A stretch of DNA of 64,000 bases from Streptomyces sp. JJ66 (GCF_019303495.1 NZ_JAEVFI010000012.1:32894-96893), one strand, 5' to 3'. Positions 45,367-54,578 are shown, numbered from the stretch's first letter. The notes: generated by a model not told the origin, from the letters alone. Translations and numbers: made by a program.

Positions 45367-45495
45367 ATGACGACCACAGCCCCGCCCGGTGCCGCCCTGC
45401 GCGGCGCGCTGCTGGTGGCGCGGCTGCACGTCGATCTCTGCCGCTGTCGCACCATGGCCTGTCCCCCGGGCACGGCCTGCCCTCCCGCAGGCTGA
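45367..45495 (+). CDS. Cys-containing leader peptide (regulatory uORF)
   Basis: A 42-residue peptide (MTTTAPPGAALRGALLVARL then HVDLCRCRTMACPPG, ending TACPPAG). The segment R-x-H-V-D-L-x-R followed by Cys matches the short actinobacterial 'putative leader peptides' found before sulfur and cysteine genes, which are thought to attenuate transcription when cysteine is short. It ends 137 bases before the symporter and appears to be leaderless (TAGCGT box 7 bases upstream). Confidence 0.65.
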   Translation: MTTTAPPGAALRGALLVARLHVDLCRCRTMACPPGTACPPAG

Positions 45496-45567
45496 CCACC
45501 CCGCGCCCCCTGGCGGCGCCCCGGCGGCCGGACGACAATCTCCGGCGATCGCCCCCGCGTGTCCTGC

Positions 45568-45607
45568 TTCCCGCACAGCTCTCCTCGTTCCCGCACAGCT
45601 TTCCTCG
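45568..45607. repeat. Two 20-bp direct repeats between leader and symporter
   Basis: TTCCCGCACAGCTCTCCTCG (45568-45587) and an almost identical copy (45588-45607, one C to T), followed by a partial third (GCTTCCGCACCGG). They occupy the space where an attenuator would be expected. Confidence 0.6.
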
Positions 45608-45632
45608 CCAGCTTCCGCACCGGAGTGTGTCC

Positions 45633-47003
45633 GTGTCCCCCACCCCACCCCAGTCCACGGCGCCCGCCACCCCGGCGGGCGCCGACCGTCCCGCCCGCGA
45701 ACGCCGCTTCCCCCGCATACCGTTCTGGGCGCAGATCCTCGCCGGTCTCGTCCTCGGCGTGCTGCTCGGCTGGCTCGCCCGCAGCGCCGACCTCGCCTGG
45801 CTCGGCTCCGGCCTGGACCGGATCGGTGGCCTGTTCGTCCAACTGCTGAAGCTGGCCGTCGCGCCCCTGGTGTTCTTCGCGATCGCCCTGTCCATCACCA
45901 AGCTCCGCGACGTCTCCAACGCCGCCCGGCTGGCCAGCCGCACCCTGCTGTGGTTCCTGGCCACCTCGCTGATCGCCGTGGCGATCGGCCTGACGATCGG
46001 CCTGCTCACCAACCCGGGCGCCGGTACCGGTCTCACCCCCGAGGACGGGGCGCGGCCGGAGAGCTCCGGCTCCTGGCTGGACTTCCTCACCGGCATCGTC
46101 CCCACCGACGTCATCACGCCGTTCACCGAACTCCAGGTGCTCCAGATCGTCTTCATGGCCGCCGTCACCGGCGTCGCCGCGCTGAAGCTGGGGGAGAAGG
46201 CGGAACCGCTGCTGCGGGTCGGCGAGTCGGTGCTGGCGCTGCTCCAGAAGGCGCTGTGGTGGGTCATCCGCCTGGCCCCGATCGGCACGCTGGGCCTGAT
46301 CGGCCGCGCCATCAACGAGTACGGCTGGGACCTGCTGGGCCAGTACGCCACGTTCACCGCCGACATCTACGTCGGCTGCCTGCTGGTGATGTTCGGCGTC
46401 TACCCGCTGCTGCTCGCGCTCGTCGGCCGGGTCAGCCCGGTGCAGTTCTTCCGGGGCGCCTGGCCCGCGATCCAGCTGGCGTTCGTCTCCCGTTCCTCGG
46501 TGGGCACCATGCCGGTGACGCAGAAGGTCGTCGAGCGGCTGGGCGTGCCGAAGGAGTACGCGAGCTTCAGCGTCCCGTTCGGGGCGACGACCAAGATGGA
46601 CGGCTGCGCCGCGATCTACCCGGCGCTCGCGGCGATCTTCGTCGCGGAGATCTTCGGCGTCACCCTGGGCGTGCAGGACTACCTGCTCATCGCCTTCGTC
46701 TCCGTCATCGGCTCCGCCGCGACGGCCGGTCTCACCGGCGCGACCGTCATGACCACCCTGACCCTCTCCACGCTCGGGCTCCCGCTGGAGGGCGTCGGCC
46801 TGCTGCTGGCGATCGACCCGATCCTGGACATGATCCGCACGGCGACGAACGTCACCGGCCAGGCGGTGGTCCCGGTGCTGGTCTCGGCGCGCGAACGCAT
46901 CCTGGACACGGACGCGTTCGCCACCGCGAAGTCCTTCGACCTCAACGAGGACCCCGCGCCACAGCGCGACCAGCGCGCGGAGCCCGCCCCGGCCCCCGCC
47001 TGA
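45633..47003 (+). CDS. Dicarboxylate/amino acid:cation symporter (possible cystine importer)
   Basis: A 456-residue DAACS/glutamate-symporter family membrane protein. The first re-entrant loop reads SRSSVGTMPVTQKV and the cation site in helix 7 FGATTKMDGCAAIYPAL, with GCA-x-x-YPA as in TcyP-type cystine carriers rather than the NMDGT of glutamate carriers. The preceding Cys-rich leader also points to cystine. The substrate is therefore inferred, not proven. GTG 45633 has GGAG seven bases upstream; GTG 45627 is an alternative. Confidence 0.8.
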   Translation: MSPTPPQSTAPATPAGADRPARERRFPRIPFWAQILAGLVLGVLLGWLARSADLAWLGSGLDRIGGLFVQLLKLAVAPLVFFAIALSITKLRDVSNAARLASRTLLWFLATSLIAVAIGLTIGLLTNPGAGTGLTPEDGARPESSGSWLDFLTGIVPTDVITPFTELQVLQIVFMAAVTGVAALKLGEKAEPLLRVGESVLALLQKALWWVIRLAPIGTLGLIGRAINEYGWDLLGQYATFTADIYVGCLLVMFGVYPLLLALVGRVSPVQFFRGAWPAIQLAFVSRSSVGTMPVTQKVVERLGVPKEYASFSVPFGATTKMDGCAAIYPALAAIFVAEIFGVTLGVQDYLLIAFVSVIGSAATAGLTGATVMTTLTLSTLGLPLEGVGLLLAIDPILDMIRTATNVTGQAVVPVLVSARERILDTDAFATAKSFDLNEDPAPQRDQRAEPAPAPA

Positions 47004-47025
47004 CCCCCTCCCTGCCCTCAGCCGC

Positions 47026-47059
47026 GTGGGCGGCGTCCCACAGCCGGGGCGCCGCCCAC
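47026..47059 (+). terminator. Symporter terminator in a 319-base gap
   Basis: GTGGGCGGCG (47026-47035) with CGCCGCCCAC (47050-47059), extended inward by CCC/GGG. The gap to the next start (47323) shows no other gene; its right part should carry the ligase promoter. Confidence 0.6.
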
Positions 47060-47322
47060 GGCCGCCCACCCGCCCCGCCCGCCGCTGGCAACGGCAGCCT
47101 CACCCCCCGGCACGTTGCCGGAGCCCGGGCCGCGCGCCGGGCGGGTAGCCGCTTGTCCGCCGGGTGGGGCGCGGTCGTCTCGCGCGCCGGGGTGGTCGTG
47201 AAAAGGGTGTGGGGATTCGGCGGTGGGGGGTGGTGGGGACGGGCGGGATGCGGCACCCTGCGGGTCCGTACGTTTCGTCGCACTGCTGTCCACAGCGGCC
47301 GGGCACGGAGGGGACGCCACGC

Positions 47323-49305
47323 ATGACCACACCGCCGCGCGGGTCCGCGCAGCACCGTGCGCCACGGCGTGGTGCCGCCCGCGCCACCCTGCCCCCGGTC
47401 GGCGGCGGCACCCGGCCCGCGCAGCTCGTGCCCCCGCTGCTGCGCCGCGCCCGGGACGGCACCGTGCGCCAGGCCGAGATGCTGCCGCTGGTGCCCCCGG
47501 TCACGCACGGCTCGCTCGCGGACATCCCGTTCACCAACGCCGCCGAGGCGCCGGACGCCGTCGTGCTCGCCCGGCGGCGTCCGGACGGCGGCTGGGAGGA
47601 CGTCACCTGCGCCTCCTTCGCCGGGCAGGTGATGGCCCTCGCGCGCGGTCTGCTCGCCTCCGGCATGCTGCCCGGCGACCGGCTGGCCATCATGGCGCCC
47701 ACCAGCTACGCCTGGACGCTGCTGGACTTCGCCGCCTGGGCCTGCGGCCTGATCACCGTGCCGGTCTACCCCACCTCGTCGGCCGCGCAGGCCCGCTGGA
47801 TACTCCAGGACGCGGGCGTCACCGCCATCGCGGTACACGACGTGCAGGGGGCGCGGCTGATCAGCGGCATCCGGGGCGCGCTGCCGTGGCTGCGGCACCT
47901 GTGGCAGCTGGACAACGGCGTCATCGAGCAGCTGGCGGCGGCCGGGCGGGGCATACCGGACGCGCTGGTCACCGAGCGGCGCGCCTGCCTGACACCGGAC
48001 AACGTGGCCACGCTCATCTACACCTCCGGCACCACCGGGCGGCCCAAGGGCTGCATGCTCACCCACGGCAACTTCCTCGCCGAGGTGGACAACGCCGTCG
48101 AGCTGCTGCACCCGGTGTTCCGGACCCTCAGCGACGAGCCCGCCTCCACGGTGCTGTTCCTGCCGCTCGCCCACGTCTTCGGCCGCATGGTGGCGATCGG
48201 CTGCCTGCGCGCCCGGGTCCGGCTCGGCCACGCCCCCAGCACCGACACCGACGAGCTGATCTCCGCTTTCGGCACCTTCCGGCCGACGTTCCTGCTGGCG
48301 ATCCCCTACGTGCTGGAGAAGGTCTACAACCGGGCCCGCGCGACGGCCGAGGAGATGCGCCGCGCGTCGTCGTTCGAGCGCGCCGCGAAGGTCGCCGTCC
48401 GGTTCGGGGAGGCCACCACGGCCGCCACCGCCGAGGGCGGCCGGGGGCCCGGCGTCGCCCTGCGCGCGGCGCGCGGGCTGTATGACGCGCTGGTGTACCG
48501 GCGGATCAGGACGGCGCTCGGCGGCCACGTGCGCCACGTCATCTCCGGCGGCTCGCCGCTGGGGCGGCGGCTGACGGCGTTCTTCGCGGGCGCGGGGATC
48601 GAGGTCTACGAGGGGTACGGGCTGACCGAGACGACGGCCGCCGCCACCTGCACGCCGCCGCTGCGGCGCAAGCTGGGCACGGTCGGCTGGCCGATGCCCG
48701 GCACGGCGGTACGCATCGCGGCCGACGGCGAGGTGCTGCTGAAGGGCGCGACGGTCTTCGGCGGCTACTGGGACGCGCAGCGGCAGGCCGTCGTCCCGGA
48801 GACCGACGCCCAGGGCTGGCTGCCCACCGGCGACATCGGCTCACTGGACGACGAGGGCTACCTGACGATCACCGGGCGCAAGAAGGATCTGATCATCACC
48901 TCGGGCGGCAAGAACATCGCGCCCGCACCGCTGGAGGACTGGCTGCGCGCCCACCCACTCGTCGGCCAGTGTCTCGTCGTCGGCGACAACCGTACCCACC
49001 TCGCCGCGCTGATCACCCTGGACCCGGACGGGCTCGCCCACTGGTGCCGCATGCACGGCAAGGAAGCAGGCGAAGCGATGCCGATCCGCGAGCTGGCCGG
49101 GGATGCCGACCTGCGCCATAACATCCAGCAGGCGGTCACCGAGGCTAACCAGCTCGTCTCCCACGCCGAGGCGATCCGCCGCTTCACCGTGCTGCCGATC
49201 GTCTTCAGCGAACGCACCGGCCACGTGACGCCGTCCCTGAAACTCCGCCGCGACCGGATCGTCCGCGACTTCGCCCGCGAGATCGACGCGATGTACCGGG
49301 ATTGA
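47323..49305 (+). CDS. Long-chain fatty-acid-CoA ligase family (FadD15-like)
   Basis: A 660-residue AMP-dependent synthetase: LIYTSGTTGRPKGCMLTHGN (P-loop), FLPLAHVFGRM, YEGYGLTETTAAAT, GWLPTGDIGSLDDEGYLTITGRKKDLIITSGGKN, with the catalytic Lys near TPSLKLRRD at the C-terminus. It would activate fatty acids for degradation or lipid synthesis. ATG 47323 with GGAGGGG upstream; the ~45-residue Arg/Pro-rich N-terminus is an extension. Confidence 0.9.
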   Translation: MTTPPRGSAQHRAPRRGAARATLPPVGGGTRPAQLVPPLLRRARDGTVRQAEMLPLVPPVTHGSLADIPFTNAAEAPDAVVLARRRPDGGWEDVTCASFAGQVMALARGLLASGMLPGDRLAIMAPTSYAWTLLDFAAWACGLITVPVYPTSSAAQARWILQDAGVTAIAVHDVQGARLISGIRGALPWLRHLWQLDNGVIEQLAAAGRGIPDALVTERRACLTPDNVATLIYTSGTTGRPKGCMLTHGNFLAEVDNAVELLHPVFRTLSDEPASTVLFLPLAHVFGRMVAIGCLRARVRLGHAPSTDTDELISAFGTFRPTFLLAIPYVLEKVYNRARATAEEMRRASSFERAAKVAVRFGEATTAATAEGGRGPGVALRAARGLYDALVYRRIRTALGGHVRHVISGGSPLGRRLTAFFAGAGIEVYEGYGLTETTAAATCTPPLRRKLGTVGWPMPGTAVRIAADGEVLLKGATVFGGYWDAQRQAVVPETDAQGWLPTGDIGSLDDEGYLTITGRKKDLIITSGGKNIAPAPLEDWLRAHPLVGQCLVVGDNRTHLAALITLDPDGLAHWCRMHGKEAGEAMPIRELAGDADLRHNIQQAVTEANQLVSHAEAIRRFTVLPIVFSERTGHVTPSLKLRRDRIVRDFAREIDAMYRD

Positions 49306-49336
49306 CGTAGCCGGGGGCTGAAACGGGTGCGTATGC

Positions 49337-49425
49337 GGACGTAAGCCGTGTTTCGTTACCCTGGACGTAAGCCCGGAACGTCGGCCCGCTGGCCAGCTTC
49401 CGCGCGATGTCGTGCGCAAGCTGGC
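49337..49425 (+). promoter_or_regulatory. Direct repeats and hairpin upstream of His-rich gene
   Basis: GGACGTAAGCC occurs at 49337-49347 and 49363-49373. Then a long hairpin: GCCAGCTT-C-CGCGCG (49392-49406) with CGTGCG-C-AAGCTGGC (49411-49425), loop ATGT. The repeats may be operator half-sites and the hairpin a leader structure controlling the His-rich protein. Confidence 0.45.
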
Positions 49426-49482
49426 GAGAAGCGAAGACGGGCGCGTCGCGTTCGCGGGACCTCCGACGCACAGAGGTGCGAG

Positions 49483-49782
49483 ATGACCACGGCAGCCCAC
49501 CCCCAGCACACCGGCCACGACCACGAGCACGGGCCGGCGTGCGACCACCAGAGCATCGAGCACGGCGACCACGTGGACTACGTGCACGACGGCCACCTCC
49601 ACCGCGCGCACGACGGGCACTGGGACGAGTGCGAGCCCACCGGGCACGTCGAGCACCCGGGGCACGACCACCAGCACGGCGAGGACTGCGGCCACGAGGC
49701 GGTGCCGCACGGCGACCACGTGGACTACCTCCACGACGGCCACCGCCACGCCGCCCACGACGGCCACTGGGACGACCACTGA
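49483..49782 (+). CDS. Small His/Asp-rich metal-binding protein
   Basis: A 99-residue soluble protein made of repeated HGDHVDYxHDGHxHxAHDGHWD units, two full copies (about residues 25-45 and 78-98) separated by HPGHDHQHGEDCGHE. About a quarter of residues are His. It should bind zinc, nickel or copper as a buffer or chaperone. ATG 49483 preceded by AGGTGCG. Similar proteins occur in actinobacteria; no Zur box was seen. Confidence 0.75.
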   Translation: MTTAAHPQHTGHDHEHGPACDHQSIEHGDHVDYVHDGHLHRAHDGHWDECEPTGHVEHPGHDHQHGEDCGHEAVPHGDHVDYLHDGHRHAAHDGHWDDH

Positions 49783-49898
49783 GGGCTTGCCGGGAAGCAA
49801 CACCTTGATTCCCCGCGAGCTCTTAGCCCACCGCGCTCCGGCGGCCGTGGGCTGTCCGGGCCACGCGAACGCGGTGGCCCGCGCCCAGACGGCGCGCC

Positions 49899-51110
49899 CT
49901 ACCCGGTCAGCCGCTGGTCCAGCCAGGACACCGCGCCGGGGAACCCGACGGTCGCGCCGGTGACGTGGCCCAGCGGCAGCGCGGTGAAGGTGACATCCGC
50001 GCCCCGGGTGCGCCACATGTCGCGCAGCTCGGTCCCGGCCCGGTAGGGGATCAGCGTGTCCAGCGCCCCGTGATACAGGTACACCGGCGCGGCCGGGGCC
50101 GTCCGGCCCAGCTCGGACTGCCCGAGCCTGCGCCGCCAGTCCGGTTCCTGAAGCGGGTTGGTCGTCGTCACGTCGTCGATCCGGCCGAAGGGGAACGTGG
50201 CCGTGTTCACCTCGACGCAGTGGCTTTTCGCGAGGCGCACCTGCTCGCGCCCGCGCTCGTTGAGGTAGCGGTCCAGCTCCAGTTCGGGGAACGCGGCGTC
50301 ATGGCCGACGGCGGCCATCACGATCAGCCCCGCGCCCGCGCGCCCGTCGTTGAACTCGGCGACCTCCAGCAGATCGCGCGGCACCCCGCCGGTGGTGACA
50401 CCGCGCACGTCCAGCTCGGGCGCGTACGCCGCGTGCAGCTGCGCCGCCCAGCTCGACGCCTGCCCGCCCTGCGAGTAGCCCATGAGGCCGACGGGGGCGT
50501 CGTCCGCGAGACCGGCCTGCGGCAGCCGGAACGCCGCGCGGACCACGTCGAGCAGGGCGTGCCCGGCGCTGCGCCCGACGGTGTAGGTGTGCACGCCCGG
50601 GGTGCCCAGGCCCTCGTAGTCGGTGACGGCGACGGCCCAGCCCTGGTCCAGCGCCTGCTGGATCAGTGTGCCCTCCTTCGTCAGCCCGTCCGGGAAGGTG
50701 CGCGAGGGCGCGCAGTGGTCGGCCAGGCCCACGGTGCCCACGGCGTACCCGACGACCGGACGCGGGCCGGTGCGCCCGTCGGAGGGGACGATCACGGTGC
50801 CGGAGACGGTGGTGGGCGCGCCGTCGGCCGTCGTGGAGCGGTAGTGCACCTTCCACGAGCGCGCGTCGGAGGGCGTGACCGGGTTCGGCTTGAAGGGCTG
50901 CGGCTCGGCCCGCAGGACGTCGCCGGGACGTGCGGCGTGCGGCTCCGCTTCCGGCCCGGCCGCCCCGAGGGGAGACGCGGGTGCGGCCGGAGCTGGCGGC
51001 GGGGCCGGGGCCGCGCTGGCCGCCGGTGCTCCGGCCGCCGTGGCGGCGGTGAGGGCGAGCGCGGCGCCCGCGATGAGCAACGCGTCGCGCAGCCGGTGGG
51101 GTGGACGCAT
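49899..51110 (-). CDS. Secreted LIP-family lipase
   Basis: A 403-residue alpha/beta hydrolase of the secretory lipase (LIP) family. Signal peptide: LLIAGAALALTAATAAGAPAA with AxA cleavage near ASA. The nucleophile is in MGYSQGGQASSW; the acid Asp in YLYHGALDTLIPY and the His in LPLGHVTGA. Extracellular or wall-bound triglyceride or ester hydrolysis is expected. Confidence 0.88.
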   Translation of the reverse strand: MRPPHRLRDALLIAGAALALTAATAAGAPAASAAPAPPPAPAAPASPLGAAGPEAEPHAARPGDVLRAEPQPFKPNPVTPSDARSWKVHYRSTTADGAPTTVSGTVIVPSDGRTGPRPVVGYAVGTVGLADHCAPSRTFPDGLTKEGTLIQQALDQGWAVAVTDYEGLGTPGVHTYTVGRSAGHALLDVVRAAFRLPQAGLADDAPVGLMGYSQGGQASSWAAQLHAAYAPELDVRGVTTGGVPRDLLEVAEFNDGRAGAGLIVMAAVGHDAAFPELELDRYLNERGREQVRLAKSHCVEVNTATFPFGRIDDVTTTNPLQEPDWRRRLGQSELGRTAPAAPVYLYHGALDTLIPYRAGTELRDMWRTRGADVTFTALPLGHVTGATVGFPGAVSWLDQRLTG

Positions 51111-51264
51111 ACGGGGTCTCCCAACAGGTGGGGGTTGCCGGGGGTCTTGGGGACCGTACAGGGCACGCGGCGCGGTCGCTGACCCGGCGGCTCAGGTCGG
51201 TTGACCGCACGTCCCCGTCACCGTAGGCCGCGCCCCTGCGCCCCGCCCGCCCGGTGTCCGCCGA

Positions 51265-51296
51265 CCGGAGCACCGGAGCACCGGAGCACCGGAGCA
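51265..51296. repeat. 8-bp microsatellite (CCGGAGCA)x4
   Basis: Four exact tandem copies of CCGGAGCA in the 323-base gap between the divergent lipase and ligase genes. No gene is seen in this gap; it probably contains both promoters, and the repeat could change spacing. Confidence 0.85.
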
Positions 51297-51433
51297 CCTG
51301 CGGCCAGCGCCTTCCGCTCCCGTCCCGGCGGAGCGCGCCACCGCAGGACAGCGTGCGCACCGACCGGTGTTCGAATAACTCGGCGCAGGGCGGGCATGCG
51401 GCTGGTCGCGGAGTCGAGCGAAGGGTTGGGCGG

Positions 51434-52516
51434 ATGGGCATACGCAGTGTGGGCGTGGAGGAAGAGTTGCTCCTGGTGGACCCGGCCAGCGGGGAGCCGC
51501 GGGCGGTCGCCGGGGCGGCGCTGGCCTACGCGGACGACGACACGCGGCTGGAGAGCGAGTTGCAGCGCGAGCAGCTGGAGACCGGCACCCGCCCGATGAC
51601 CACCATGAGCGAGCTGGCCGCTGAGGTACGCCGCTGGCGCCAGGAGGCGTCCCGGCACGCCCGCCGGGCTGGCGCGGAGGTCGCGGCCCTGGGCACCTCA
51701 CCCCTGGCCGTGGAGCCGTCGGTGAGCATCGGTGAGCGCTACCAGCGGCTCCAGGAAGAATTCCGGATGACCGCCGAGGAGCAGCTGACCTGCGGCTGCC
51801 ACGTCCACGTGAGCGTGGACTCAGAGGAGGAGGGCGTCGCCGTCCTCGACCGGATCAGGCCGTGGCTCGCCCCGCTTCTCGCCCTCAGTGCCAACTCCCC
51901 GTACTGGCAGGGACGCGACAGCGGCCACGAGAGCTACCGCACCCAGGTCTGGGGACGCTGGCCCTCGGCCGGACCGGTGGAACCGTTCGGCACGCCCGAG
52001 CGCTACCACGAGACGATCAAGGCCCTGCTCGACACCGGCACCCTGCTCGACACCGGCATGGTCTACTTCGACGCCCGGCTCTCGCAGCGCTACCCCACGG
52101 TGGAGATCCGCGTCGCCGACGTCTGCCTCGACCCCTCCGACACCGTGCTCATCGCCGCCCTGGCGCGCGGCCTGGTGGAGACGGCGTCCCGCCAGTGGCA
52201 GGCGGGCGAGCCGCCCGCCCCGGTGACGGCCGGGCTGCTGCGCCTGGCGAGCTGGCGCGCGGCCCGCTCCGGCCTGACCGACGCCCTGGTCCACCCCCTG
52301 ACCTGGACCCCGGCCCCGGCGGAGACCGTGGTGCGCGCCCTGGTGGACCACGTCAGGGACGCCCTGTCCGACACGGGCGACCTGGAACTGGTCAAGGACG
52401 GCCTCGCCACCCTCCTCCAGCGCGGCACCGGCGCCCACCGCCAGCGCACCACCCACACCCGCTCCGGCGACCTGCACACCGTGGTCACCGACGCGGTGAC
52501 CGTCACCCTCTCCTGA
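51434..52516 (+). CDS. YbdK-type carboxylate-amine ligase (GCS2 family)
   Basis: A 360-residue ATP-dependent ligase: GVEEELLLVDPASGEPR and EQLETGTRPMTTMSEL at the N-terminus, CGCHVHVSVDSEEEGVAVLDRIRPWLAPLLALSANSPYWQG and YPTVEIRVADVCLDPSDT. Family members have weak glutamate-cysteine ligase activity; mycothiol-using actinomycetes do not make glutathione, so the true substrate is unknown. ATG 51434 follows a GAAGGG sequence. Confidence 0.88.
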   Translation: MGIRSVGVEEELLLVDPASGEPRAVAGAALAYADDDTRLESELQREQLETGTRPMTTMSELAAEVRRWRQEASRHARRAGAEVAALGTSPLAVEPSVSIGERYQRLQEEFRMTAEEQLTCGCHVHVSVDSEEEGVAVLDRIRPWLAPLLALSANSPYWQGRDSGHESYRTQVWGRWPSAGPVEPFGTPERYHETIKALLDTGTLLDTGMVYFDARLSQRYPTVEIRVADVCLDPSDTVLIAALARGLVETASRQWQAGEPPAPVTAGLLRLASWRAARSGLTDALVHPLTWTPAPAETVVRALVDHVRDALSDTGDLELVKDGLATLLQRGTGAHRQRTTHTRSGDLHTVVTDAVTVTLS

Positions 52517-52576
52517 CGAGCACCGGTCCTGCGGAGCACGGGGCTCCTGAGAGCCGTGCGCGCCCCTGCCAGCGCG

Positions 52577-52903
52577 TTACGCCTGCTGGACGAGGGTCAG
52601 GGTATTGCCGTCGGGGTCGGGGAGGGTGGTGAGCCGGAAGCCCGCTGAGGTGTTCTGCGGGGCGGGGGCATCGTGGGTGCGGGCCAGGGCGTCCACATCC
52701 TCGACGGCCAGGGTGACGGCGGCGGAGCCCGCGTGGGTCGGATCGTGGAAGACCTGGATCGCCCCGCCACCGGGGGCGTGCCATTCGGCGAGCCCGGACA
52801 TGGGCTCGCGGTCGGCGGGGCGGCCCCACAGGCGTGAGTACCAGGAGCAGGCGGCGGAGTGGTCGGCCACGGGGATGACCGCGTGAACCTTGGTGATAGC
52901 CAT
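52577..52903 (-). CDS. VOC family (glyoxalase-like) protein
   Basis: A 108-residue single-domain VOC protein starting MAITKVHAVIPVADHSAACS, with WHAPGGGAIQVF, AVTLAVEDVDALA and TLPDPDGNTLTLVQQ. The metal-ligand positions look incomplete (no clear Glu at the end), so it may be a binding protein. The longer reading frame upstream has no gene-like features. Confidence 0.8.
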   Translation of the reverse strand: MAITKVHAVIPVADHSAACSWYSRLWGRPADREPMSGLAEWHAPGGGAIQVFHDPTHAGSAAVTLAVEDVDALARTHDAPAPQNTSAGFRLTTLPDPDGNTLTLVQQA

Positions 52904-53261
52904 ACGGCGCAGGGTAGGACCCCGCGTGCGGAACCGCTTCTGCGCGCGCTCACCCCGGGCCTGCCCGCACCCCGGGCCAGCGCTCACCCAGGCGGGCGCA
53001 CACCGCAGGCCAACGCCCGGCTCCGTCAGGCGGTCGAGCCGTTCGTCTCTGCACTGCGCCGCGAGGACGCCACCCCGGCGGCCACCGGCTCGCTCACCGT
53101 CCGTGCCGAGACGGACGACGGCCACCGTCTTGCTGTACCGCCCGGTAGCCCCGCGCGGCCCACCCCGGTCTGGACAGGACCGCAGGTCAGCGCGGGCGCG
53201 TTCACTCCAATGGGCGACGCCCATGCGGTGTGGTGCGCGGCGGCGGCGCACCGTGGAGGGC
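52904..53261. other. Intergenic gap with 15-bp palindrome
   Basis: 358 bases without a supported gene between divergent genes. A perfect palindrome ATGGGCGACGCCCAT (53210-53224) lies 37 bases before the amidase start and may be an operator. Nothing else recognised. Confidence 0.4.
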
Positions 53262-53984
53262 ATGAGGCCGCGCAAGGTCGCGTCGGCGGTGGCGCTGCTG
53301 CCGCTGGCGGTGCTCGTGACCTGGAGCGTTCCGGAGCGGATGGCGGCGCCGGACCGGGAGGGGACGCGGGCCGCGCCCGCCGCGCCCCGGCCGCCGATCG
53401 TCGCCCGGCTGAGCTGGCACGCGGACGAGGACGCGGTACGCGAGGAGCCCGCGTACTCCGGGCCGGTGGAGGGCGTCGTCATCCACCACACGAACCACCC
53501 GAACGGGTACGACTGCGAGCGGGACGTGCCGGGGCTGCTGCGCGCGATGCAGGACGCGCACATCGAGGGCAAGGGGTGGGACGACCTGGGCTACAACTTC
53601 GTGGTGGACAAGTGCGGCAACGTCTACGAGGGGCGCGCGGGCGGCGTGCACCGGCCGGTGCTCGGAGCGCACACCAAGGGATTCAACACCCACACCGTGG
53701 GCATCGCGGCGCTGGGACGGTTCGAGGAGGGCGAGGAGGTGCCGCGCGCGATGCTGGACGCCATCGCGGCGGTGGCCGCCTGGAAGCTGCGCCCCGGGGT
53801 GGACCCGCGCGGGAGCGTGCGGCTCGTCTCCACCAACGACGCCAGCCGCTACCCGGAGGGAACGGCGGTGAAACTGGACGTCATCACCGGCCACCGGGAC
53901 GCCTACGACACCGACTGCCCCGGCCAGGCGCTGTACGACGCCCTCCCCTGGCTGCGCACCCACACCGCCCGCCTGCGGGAGTAA
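53262..53984 (+). CDS. Peptidoglycan recognition/N-acetylmuramoyl-L-alanine amidase
   Basis: A 240-residue exported Amidase_2/PGRP domain protein. Signal anchor VASAVALLPLAVLVTWSV at the N-terminus; zinc ligands are the His of VVIHHTNHP, a His in HTVGIAALG and the Cys of DTDCPG; the catalytic Tyr is in LGYNFVVDKCGNVYEGRAGG. It would cleave the muramic-acid-to-peptide bond outside the cell. GGAGGG is very near the ATG. Confidence 0.88.
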   Translation: MRPRKVASAVALLPLAVLVTWSVPERMAAPDREGTRAAPAAPRPPIVARLSWHADEDAVREEPAYSGPVEGVVIHHTNHPNGYDCERDVPGLLRAMQDAHIEGKGWDDLGYNFVVDKCGNVYEGRAGGVHRPVLGAHTKGFNTHTVGIAALGRFEEGEEVPRAMLDAIAAVAAWKLRPGVDPRGSVRLVSTNDASRYPEGTAVKLDVITGHRDAYDTDCPGQALYDALPWLRTHTARLRE

Positions 53985-54026
53985 CACCCCGGCGGGCCGG
54001 GACGGGCGGCCGGGTGGCCGGGGCGG

Positions 54027-54521
54027 CTACGCGCGCGGGAAGCGGGCCTGGAGGTCCCAGATTGCCGGGTTGTCGGCGAGGTCGTCGTGCAGGTCGGTGA
54101 GGTCGGCGAGGAGGTCGTGCAGGAAGTCGCGGGCCTCGCGGCGCAGCTCGCTGTGCAGGACGGTGAGCGGCGGCTCGTCGGGCGTCCAGTCTGCGCTGAT
54201 CCGCACCGTGCCGAAGCGGCGGGTGAAGCGCAGGCGGTCGGTGGACTCGGTGAAGTCCAGCTCCGCGCGCTGCGGGCGGGCGGCGCGGCTGCCCAGCGGG
54301 TCCCGGTCCAGCCGCTCGACGACGTCGCACAGGGCCCACGCGAAGTCCAGCACCGGCACCCAGCCCCACGCGGTGGCCAGCTCCCGGTCGGTGTCCACGT
54401 CGGCGAGGTAGACATCACCGCAGAACAGGTCGTGCCGCAGCGCGCGGACGTCGGCGTCCCGGTACCGCGTCTGCGGCGGGTCCGGGAACCGCCGCGAGAG
54501 CGCGTAGCCGATATCGATCAC
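54027..54521 (-). CDS. Hypothetical protein
   Basis: A 164-residue acidic soluble protein: GWVPVLDFAWALCDVVERLDRDP and FTRRFGTVRISADWTPDEPPLTV are the structured parts, ending in a helix (FLHDLLADLTDLHDDLADN). Typical Streptomyces codon use. I do not recognise the family. Confidence 0.6.
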   Translation of the reverse strand: MIDIGYALSRRFPDPPQTRYRDADVRALRHDLFCGDVYLADVDTDRELATAWGWVPVLDFAWALCDVVERLDRDPLGSRAARPQRAELDFTESTDRLRFTRRFGTVRISADWTPDEPPLTVLHSELRREARDFLHDLLADLTDLHDDLADNPAIWDLQARFPRA

Positions 54522-54578
54522 CGCCCGATGCTCCCACGCCCGGCCGCGCCCCCGGCACCCGGCCGGGGGCGGTTGGCG

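Noticed and set aside
46942..48537. 531-codon minus-strand frame opposite the acyl-CoA ligase
   Set aside because: The plus strand has unmistakable ligase motifs; the opposite product is repetitive Gly/Arg/Val.
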